Source: Microcella sp.
Lineage (GTDB): Bacteria; Actinomycetota; Actinomycetes; Actinomycetales; Microbacteriaceae
DNA: 64,000 nucleotides
Direction: 5' to 3'
Assembly: GCF_019739195.1 (NCBI RefSeq)
Contig: NZ_JAHHDS010000001.1
Coordinates: forward strand, 1-64,000
The stretch's first letter is position 1. Every line of letters begins with the position of its first letter. The notes under the pieces are model-generated. The model worked only from the letters and a program-made list of their open reading frames with translations. It did not search any database and was not told the origin of the DNA. The translations under genes were made by a program, and so were the position numbers. Below, piece by piece: positions 58,599 through 64,000 of the stretch.

Positions 58599-59969
58599 AT
58601 GAGCAAGTACGCAGTGACCAACCCCGCGACCGGGGAGACGATCACCACGTATCCGACGGCGACCGACGCCGAGATCGCGTCGGCGGTCGATGGAGCCGAC
58701 AAGGCCTACCGCGAGTGGGCCCGCACGACTACGGTCGAGCAGCGCGCCGCGCTCATCGCGAAGGTCGCCGACTTGCACCGCGAGCGCCGCCAACACCTCG
58801 CCGAGACGATCGTGCGCGAGATGGGCAAGCCCATCGGCGACGCTTTGGGCGAGGTCGACTTCTCGGCCGACATCTACCAGTACTACGCCGACAATGGCCC
58901 CGCCCTGCTGAAAGACGAGCCGATCGAGCTCGCCGAGGGCAGCGAGGGCTCGGCCTTTATCCGCAAGAGCCCCATGGGCGTGCTCATCGGCATCATGCCC
59001 TGGAACTTTCCGTACTACCAGGTCGCCCGCTTTGCCGGCCCAAACCTCATTCTCGGCAACACGATCCTGCTCAAGCACGCAGCCCAGTGCCCCGCCTCGG
59101 CCGAAGCCATTCACCAGATCTTCGCCGACGCCGGTTTCCCGGTCGGCGCGTACACGAACATCTATGCGACGACCGACCAGATCGCCACGATGATCGCCGA
59201 CCCGCGCGTGCAGGGCGTCTCGCTCACCGGTTCAGAGCGCGCCGGTGCGGCCGTCGCCGAGCAGGCCGGCCGGCACCTCAAGAAGGTCGTGCTTGAGCTC
59301 GGCGGCAGCGACCCCTTCATCCTGCTCAGCACCGACGACCTCGACGCCACGGTCGAGATGGCCACGAACGCGCGTCTCGACAACAGCGGCCAGTCGTGCA
59401 ACGGTGCCAAGCGCTTCATCGTCATCGACGATCTCTACGACGCCTTCCTCGAGAAGTTCGTCGCGCAGATGTCGGGCACCCAGGCGAGCGACCCGATGGT
59501 CGAAGGCGGCGCTTACGGTCCGCTGTCGTCGTCGTCGGCCGCCGAAGGCCTCGAAGACCAGGTCAAGCGCGCCGTCTCAGGCGGTGCGACCGTGCTCACG
59601 GGCGGCACGCGCGACGGCAACTTCTTCTCGTCGACCGTGCTTGCCGACGTGAAGCCGGGCAACGACGCCTACTACGAAGAGTTCTTCGGCCCCGTCGCCC
59701 AGGTGTTCAAGGTGGCGAACGAGGCCGAGGCCGTGCAGCTCGCCAACGACACGCCGTTCGGTCTCGGCTCGTACCTCTTCACGACCGATTCTGAGCAGGC
59801 GGCCCGCGTCGCCGACCAGATCGAGGCCGGCATGGTCTACGTCAACTGCGTGCTCGCCGACAGCCCTGAGCTGCCCTTCGGCGGCATCAAGCGCTCGGGC
59901 TCGGGCCGCGAACTCGGCACGCTCGGCATCGACGAGTTCGTCAACAAGAAGATGATCCGCATCGCCTGA
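58599..59969 (+). CDS. gabD: NAD(P)-dependent succinate-semialdehyde dehydrogenase
   Basis: A 456-residue aldehyde dehydrogenase close to the succinate-semialdehyde type. Conserved parts: PWNFPYYQVARFAGPNLILGNTILLKHA, the catalytic glutamate VLELGGSDPF, the catalytic cysteine NSGQSCNGAKRFIV (about 257) and the PELPFGGIKRSGSGRELG end. It oxidises succinate semialdehyde to succinate in the GABA shunt. ATG 58599 has an ACGAGGAG ribosome site. Its stop overlaps the ATG of the next gene (TGATG). Confidence 0.88.
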   Translation: MSKYAVTNPATGETITTYPTATDAEIASAVDGADKAYREWARTTTVEQRAALIAKVADLHRERRQHLAETIVREMGKPIGDALGEVDFSADIYQYYADNGPALLKDEPIELAEGSEGSAFIRKSPMGVLIGIMPWNFPYYQVARFAGPNLILGNTILLKHAAQCPASAEAIHQIFADAGFPVGAYTNIYATTDQIATMIADPRVQGVSLTGSERAGAAVAEQAGRHLKKVVLELGGSDPFILLSTDDLDATVEMATNARLDNSGQSCNGAKRFIVIDDLYDAFLEKFVAQMSGTQASDPMVEGGAYGPLSSSSAAEGLEDQVKRAVSGGATVLTGGTRDGNFFSSTVLADVKPGNDAYYEEFFGPVAQVFKVANEAEAVQLANDTPFGLGSYLFTTDSEQAARVADQIEAGMVYVNCVLADSPELPFGGIKRSGSGRELGTLGIDEFVNKKMIRIA

Positions 59970-60700
59970 TGCTCCGCTTCGAAGAGCTCGCCCATGAGCA
60001 GACGCCCATGGGCGAGCTCTCGTTGCGGCGTCGGCACGAGCCCGTCGTCGGCGTCGACGTCTATGAGGTGAAGCTCGGCGATGAGTACCTCATGTCGAGC
60101 CTCTTCACCGTGGCTGAAGAAGAACTGGCCCGGCTCGGTCTGGCTGCCGTGGCCGGCACGGCACCGCTCAGCGTCGTGGTCGGCGGGCTCGGGCTCGGCT
60201 ACACGGCCGTCACGGCGCTCGACGACCCTCGCATTCGTTCGCTCGCGATCGTGGATGCACTGCCCGAGGTCATCGGCTGGCACGACCGTCGACTGCTGCC
60301 GGTGAGCGACCGACTCGTTGACGACCCTCGCACCACCCTCGTGCAGGCCGACTTCTTCGCCATCATGCGGGGCGAGCCGGGTGACGTCGATGCCGTGGCG
60401 CGCGATCTCGACGCGATTCTGCTCGATGTCGACCACACGCCAACCTTCACGCTCGACGCGAGCCACGCCGATCTGTATACCGTCGAAGGAATGCGTCGGC
60501 TCTCTCGCCACCTCGCGCCCGGTGGCGTCTTCGCACTGTGGTCAGACGAGGTGCCCGACGAGTCGTTCCTCGCGGTGCTGCGAGAGGTGTTCGCGTCGGT
60601 CGAGGGTCACACCGTCGAGTTCGCCAACCCTCTGACCGAGGGTGTCTCGCGCAATGGTGTGTACGTTGCGACTCTTGCGCAGCGGGGTGCCGGCTCGTAG
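59969..60700 (+). CDS. Spermidine synthase-like methyltransferase-fold protein
   Basis: A 243-residue protein with a Rossmann-like core: VVVGGLGLGYTAVTAL (SAM-like glycine loop), LAIVDALPEVIGWHD, DPRTTLVQADFFA, DAILLDVDHTPTFTL. These match the spermidine/spermine synthase superfamily, but the usual aminopropyltransferase aspartate motif is not clear. It may methylate or aminopropylate an unknown substrate. It overlaps the aldehyde dehydrogenase stop (TGATG), so they form an operon. Confidence 0.75.
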   Translation: MLRFEELAHEQTPMGELSLRRRHEPVVGVDVYEVKLGDEYLMSSLFTVAEEELARLGLAAVAGTAPLSVVVGGLGLGYTAVTALDDPRIRSLAIVDALPEVIGWHDRRLLPVSDRLVDDPRTTLVQADFFAIMRGEPGDVDAVARDLDAILLDVDHTPTFTLDASHADLYTVEGMRRLSRHLAPGGVFALWSDEVPDESFLAVLREVFASVEGHTVEFANPLTEGVSRNGVYVATLAQRGAGS

Positions 60701-60725
60701 CCTCGAGGCGCCGAGAGGAGCCACG

Positions 60726-61358
60726 ATGTTCCGCGATCGCATCGACGCCGGTGAGCAGGTGGCGAGACTGGTGGCCGATCTGCGCGACGAGAATCCCGTG
60801 GTGCTTGGTCTGCCGCGAGGCGGGGTGCCGGTGGCCGCCGTCGTGGCGCAGGCGCTGGATGCTCCGCTCGACGTCATCATTGTGCGCAAGATCGGCGTGC
60901 CAGGCGAACCCGAGTACGCGCTGGGCGCGCTGGGTGAGGGCGGAGTGCGCGTGCTTGACGAGCGGCTCGTCGACCGACTGCGGCTTGACCCCCTCCAGGT
61001 CGCGCGGGTCGAAGATGAGGAGCGCAGCGAACTCGCCCGACGGGTCACCGCGCTGCGGGGCGAGCACCCCATGGTGGAACTCTCGGGGCGCACCGCGCTC
61101 ATTGTCGACGACGGTCTCGCCACGGGGGCCACCGCGCGTGCGGCGAGCCAGGTGGCGCTCGCCCGCGGTGCGTCGCGGGTAGTGGTGGCCGTGCCGTGCG
61201 CGCCCCGCGATGCCGCGCTTGGCCTGCCCGAGGCGGACGAGCTGCGCTCGGTCATCCTGTCGGAGGCATTCGGCGCCGTCGGGCAGTTCTACGCGCACTT
61301 CGATCAGGTGAGCGACACCGAGGTGGTCGACCTGCTGCGTCGGGCGCGCGAGTCGTGA
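60726..61358 (+). CDS. Phosphoribosyltransferase-domain protein
   Basis: A 210-residue phosphoribosyltransferase family member. The PRPP-binding motif is seen as LIVDDGLATGATARAA (about 122-130), the N-terminal part has VLGLPRGGVPVAAVVAQAL and VRKIGVPGEPEYALGAL. This type usually lacks a defined substrate and is linked with stress responses in actinobacteria. ATG 60726 has an AGAGGAG ribosome site. The gene follows the spermidine-synthase-like gene by 25 bp. Confidence 0.88.
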   Translation: MFRDRIDAGEQVARLVADLRDENPVVLGLPRGGVPVAAVVAQALDAPLDVIIVRKIGVPGEPEYALGALGEGGVRVLDERLVDRLRLDPLQVARVEDEERSELARRVTALRGEHPMVELSGRTALIVDDGLATGATARAASQVALARGASRVVVAVPCAPRDAALGLPEADELRSVILSEAFGAVGQFYAHFDQVSDTEVVDLLRRARES

Positions 61359-61362
61359 CGGG

Positions 61363-62718
61363 CTAGAAGACCTTGCCGGGGTTGAGAATGCCCCGTGGGT
61401 CGAACGCGGCCTTGATGCGCCGTTGCAGTGCGACTTGCTCGTCGCCCAGTTCGTCAGCGAGCCATCGACGCTTGAGGGTGCCGATACCGTGCTCGCCGGT
61501 GAGCGTGCCCCCGAGTGCGAGTGCTGCCTCGAACAGCTCGCCCGCCGCGGCCCAGATCACCTCGGGAACCTCGTCGCCCGTGTAGATCAAGTTGGGGTGC
61601 AGGTTGCCGTCGCCCGCGTGCGCCACGGTCGGTATCGCCACGCCATAGCGCTCGCTGATGCGACGGATCGCGGCGAACATCGCGACGAGCTGCGAGCGCG
61701 GTACCGCGATGTCTTCGATGAGCACTTGCCCCTGCGCCTCCATGGCGGGGTGCATCGCGCGGCGCACGGCGAGCAGGCGTTCGCCCTCCTCAGGGTCGGT
61801 TGTCACACTCGCCGTTCCTCCGAGCCGGGAGATGATCGCGAGCGCGTCCCGCCCCTCCTCTTCTGCCGCATCGCCGTCAGTCTGCACGAGGAGATGCGCG
61901 CTGCCGGCCTGCCGCTGAGGAAGGCCCAGATACTGCAGGATGCCCGCGAGCGCCTGCGGATCGACAAGCTCCATCGCGGCGGGGCGGAGGCGGGCCGCAG
62001 TGATCGCCGCCGACGCGGCGGCCGCCTGCTCGATGGTCGAGAAGTACGCGGCGATCGTCGCGACGGCTCCCGTCGGCAGGGGCGTCAGCTTGAGGGTTGC
62101 CCCGACGATGACGCCGAGCGTTCCCTCTGATCCGATCATGAGGGCGGTGAGATCGAGGCCAGTCACGCCCTTCACGGTGCGATGCCCAAGCCGCAGGAGC
62201 GTGCCGTCGGCGAGCACGACCTCGAGGCCCAGCACCGCCTCACGGGTGACGCCGTACTTCGCGCACAGCAGGCCGCCGGCATTCGTCGCGATGTTGCCCC
62301 CGACGGTCGAGATCTCGCGGCTCGCCGGGTCGGGGGCCCAACGCAGGCCGAGCGGTTCGAGCGTGCGGTTGAGATCGGCGTTGAGGATGCCCGGTTCGAC
62401 CACGGCCACCTGGTCAGCCTCGTCGATCTCGAGCACGCGAGTCATGCCGGCCGTCGAGAGCACGAGCTCGCCGCCACGTGCCATGGCGCCACCCGTGAGC
62501 CCCGTGCCGGCACCGCGGGGCACGACGGGGATGCGGTGCTCGTGGGCGATGCGCATCACCGCCTGCACCTGCTCGACACTGCGCGCCGTCACGACGGCGA
62601 GCGGTGGAGAAACGCTGCGCTGGCCCGACTTGTCGCTGCGGGCAGACTCGAGCATGACCGGCTCGATCGACAGCGAGCCACCGACGGCAGACTGCAGCTG
62701 GGCGAGAACGTCGGTCAT
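61363..62718 (-). CDS. FAD-binding oxidase (glycolate oxidase GlcD type)
   Basis: A 451-residue flavoprotein of the FAD_binding_4/FAD-oxidase C family. FAD-binding tract: IPVVPRGAGTGLTGGAMARGGELVLSTAGM and VGGNIATNAGGLLCAKYGVTREAVLGLEVVLADG; the C-terminal domain has VAHAGDGNLHPNLIY (histidines of the metal/substrate site) and GEHGIGTLKRRWL. It oxidises a 2-hydroxy acid such as glycolate or D-lactate. It overlaps the nucleoside-hydrolase stop by 4 bp, so the genes form one operon with the upstream membrane protein. Confidence 0.92.
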   Translation of the reverse strand: MTDVLAQLQSAVGGSLSIEPVMLESARSDKSGQRSVSPPLAVVTARSVEQVQAVMRIAHEHRIPVVPRGAGTGLTGGAMARGGELVLSTAGMTRVLEIDEADQVAVVEPGILNADLNRTLEPLGLRWAPDPASREISTVGGNIATNAGGLLCAKYGVTREAVLGLEVVLADGTLLRLGHRTVKGVTGLDLTALMIGSEGTLGVIVGATLKLTPLPTGAVATIAAYFSTIEQAAAASAAITAARLRPAAMELVDPQALAGILQYLGLPQRQAGSAHLLVQTDGDAAEEEGRDALAIISRLGGTASVTTDPEEGERLLAVRRAMHPAMEAQGQVLIEDIAVPRSQLVAMFAAIRRISERYGVAIPTVAHAGDGNLHPNLIYTGDEVPEVIWAAAGELFEAALALGGTLTGEHGIGTLKRRWLADELGDEQVALQRRIKAAFDPRGILNPGKVF

Positions 62719-63686
62719 GACCGGATCGACGTGCCGAGAAGAGTCTCGAGAAACAGCCGTCGGTACGGCTCGGCGTCGACGTCGAGCACGACCGTCGCGG
62801 GCGCAATCGCGCGAGCAGCCGTGATGTCGGCGCCGACCATGGTGCGCAGGTCGACGACCGTCTGCCCGCGGGTCGGGCCCGGAGAGAGGGCGACTTCGAC
62901 GGGGGCGAGTCGCGTCACGAGCGGGCTCGGATCGATGGCGGCGCAGACGGCGCCCGCGTCGCCGATCGCGACTCGCTCGTCGGCCACGCGATCTTCGGTC
63001 GCGTCGATGCCGATCAGGTGGGTCAGCAGGGCGCCCGCGAGGCGAGCACCAGCGTCGGCGGAGTCGGAGAGGCGACGTGCGTCGTCGTGCGTGACCGAGA
63101 CGCGGTAGAACGGCTCGAGACCGTACATGAGCACGTCGAGCCCATCGCCGAGCACGATCGCCGCCGCTTCGGGGTCGTGCCAGACGTTGAATTCGGCGGC
63201 GGCCGTCGCGTTGCCCGAGCCGACGGCCCCGCCCATCATGACCACGCGCGCGATGCGCTCGGTCACGTCGGGGTGCAGTCGCAGCAGCATCGCGATATTT
63301 GTCAGGGGTGCGAGGCTGATGATCGTCACGGGTTCAGCGCTGTCGGCGAGAGTGCGCCGCAGCAGCTCGACCGCGTGACCATGCTCGGGTGCGCGGGCAG
63401 AGCGGGCCAGGGCGAGGTCGGCGAGGCCGTCGGCTCCGTGGATGGCGGCCGCGTGCTGCGGTGCTTCGAGCAGGGGCCGGTGCGCCCCGGCGGCCACAGG
63501 GATGTTGCCAGCATCGGCCGCATCCAGCACCGCCAGCGTGTTTGCGACGACCTGGGCGAGCGGCGCATTGCCGCCCGTGCACGTGATCGCCCGCACGTCG
63601 AGGGCGGGGTGGCGCACGGCGAGCAGAATCGCAAGGGCATCGTCGACCCCGGTGTCGACGTCGAGAATCACCGGCTGGGCGGTCAT
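62715..63686 (-). CDS. Inosine/uridine-preferring nucleoside hydrolase
   Basis: A 323-residue nucleoside hydrolase. The calcium-binding motif DVDTGVDDALAILLA (DxDxGxDD) opens the protein, and further family parts are SLAPLTNIAMLLRLHPD, RVVMMGGAV, and EFNVWHDPEAAAIVL with the DPEA calcium ligand. It hydrolyses the N-glycosidic bond of nucleosides for salvage. The start overlaps the stop of the small membrane-protein gene; the 3' end overlaps the glycolate-oxidase-like gene by 4 bp. Confidence 0.92.
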   Translation of the reverse strand: MTAQPVILDVDTGVDDALAILLAVRHPALDVRAITCTGGNAPLAQVVANTLAVLDAADAGNIPVAAGAHRPLLEAPQHAAAIHGADGLADLALARSARAPEHGHAVELLRRTLADSAEPVTIISLAPLTNIAMLLRLHPDVTERIARVVMMGGAVGSGNATAAAEFNVWHDPEAAAIVLGDGLDVLMYGLEPFYRVSVTHDDARRLSDSADAGARLAGALLTHLIGIDATEDRVADERVAIGDAGAVCAAIDPSPLVTRLAPVEVALSPGPTRGQTVVDLRTMVGADITAARAIAPATVVLDVDAEPYRRLFLETLLGTSIRS

Positions 63687-63997
63687 CGGTTGCGGGTGCG
63701 GTCGGCGAACCAGAACAGCGCGGCGACCATGATGAGTGTCGCGGCGATCAGCAATCCGGTCGTCGGGTCGAACTCGACATATCGCGACACAGCGCCAGGC
63801 GGCACGGGCGGCCCGGCGAGAGCGACCCGCACCGAGCCCAGGGCGACTCCGGCTCCGACGACGGCGAAGCCGAGCGCGATGCCCGTCAGGGTGATGCCGG
63901 CGTCGGTGCCGCGGGCGAGGCGGCGTACGCGTGTGCGGGTGAAGCCGATGGCGGCCGCGGTCACGACGATGAAGCCTGTGGTAAAGGGTTCGAGCAT
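63683..63997 (-). CDS. Hypothetical small membrane protein
   Basis: A 104-residue protein with three hydrophobic segments (about 5-20, 34-60 and 80-98), a basic segment RVRRLARG after the first, and a basic end (RTRNR). No family was recognised. It is the first gene visible of an operon with the nucleoside hydrolase and the glycolate-oxidase-like gene. The ATG is 3 bases from the window end, so a longer N-terminus cannot be excluded. Confidence 0.6.
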   Translation of the reverse strand: MLEPFTTGFIVVTAAAIGFTRTRVRRLARGTDAGITLTGIALGFAVVGAGVALGSVRVALAGPPVPPGAVSRYVEFDPTTGLLIAATLIMVAALFWFADRTRNR

Positions 63998-64000
63998 CGC

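Noticed and set aside
57615-59114. Frame antisense to the M20 peptidase and aldehyde dehydrogenase genes
   Set aside because: Covers two well-supported genes on the plus strand and shows only composition-driven sequence.

Overview
The window is high-GC DNA with dense, mostly short-spaced genes. Gene content (DUF5997 next to a LysR effector-domain protein, argininosuccinate synthase of the long actinobacterial type, ECF42 sigma factors with DGPF proteins, a GapB-length GAPDH) and many apparently leaderless promoters suggest an actinobacterium, most likely of the Microbacteriaceae (order Micrococcales). This is inference from gene content and style; no rRNA or tRNA gene was seen to confirm it.

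Region 1 (1-4.7 kb) holds a single-pass membrane protein, a complete DGPF/YCII - DGPF/YCII - ECF42 sigma module, and a two-gene insert (an EcsC-family protein and an unknown 160-residue protein). Two broken pieces of another ECF42 gene lie on either side (about 684-770 and 4262-4620), so this locus has been split by insertions.

Region 2 (4.7-20.7 kb) is a defence island. It contains a three-gene overlapping operon (SIR2-domain effector, small middle protein, SMC/ABC-type ATPase with a zinc hook) that fits the ABC three-component/Lamassu-like plan. Next come a complete type I restriction-modification operon (hsdM-hsdS-hsdR) whose hsdS carries four tandem 12-bp repeats in its central spacer, and a three-gene operon of a membrane protein, an Mrr-like nuclease with an altered catalytic motif and a GIY-YIG protein. 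Then follow a broken NERD gene, a MNT/HEPN toxin-antitoxin pair with an amber codon in the HEPN gene, a small unknown gene with a very strong terminator, an intact NERD protein, and a higBA-type toxin-antitoxin pair. Base composition is visibly lower in GC in the SIR2 operon, the EcsC insert and the Mrr operon than in hsdM/hsdR and the chromosome around, so the island is a mosaic.

Region 3 (20.7-64 kb) is ordinary chromosome: a TetR regulator with a perfect 36-bp operator, DUF5997/LysR-like pair, serine hydrolase, Nramp metal transporter, membrane-lipid genes, MsrA/MsrB, a lipoprotein, HNH protein, transglutaminase-like protein, VapBC, a secreted HExxH protein, two CNNM/CBS membrane proteins, SDR, argG, an FtsX-type ABC exporter divergent from a two-component system, a second ECF42/DGPF pair, DEAD-box helicase, ArsR/SRPBCC pair, CinA, RlmN, flotillin, GAPDH, acyl-CoA dehydrogenase, EI24 protein, M20 peptidase, aldehyde dehydrogenase, spermidine-synthase-like protein, phosphoribosyltransferase, glycolate-oxidase-like flavoprotein and nucleoside hydrolase.

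A recurrent signal is a TAnnnT-like -10 box ending 6 or 7 nt before the start codon, which implies leaderless mRNAs for some twenty genes, including hsdM and the higB-like toxin. Many convergent pairs share overlapping stop codons, and several palindromes mark likely operators and terminators. No stretch above 300 bases lacks a gene or a recognisable gene remnant.
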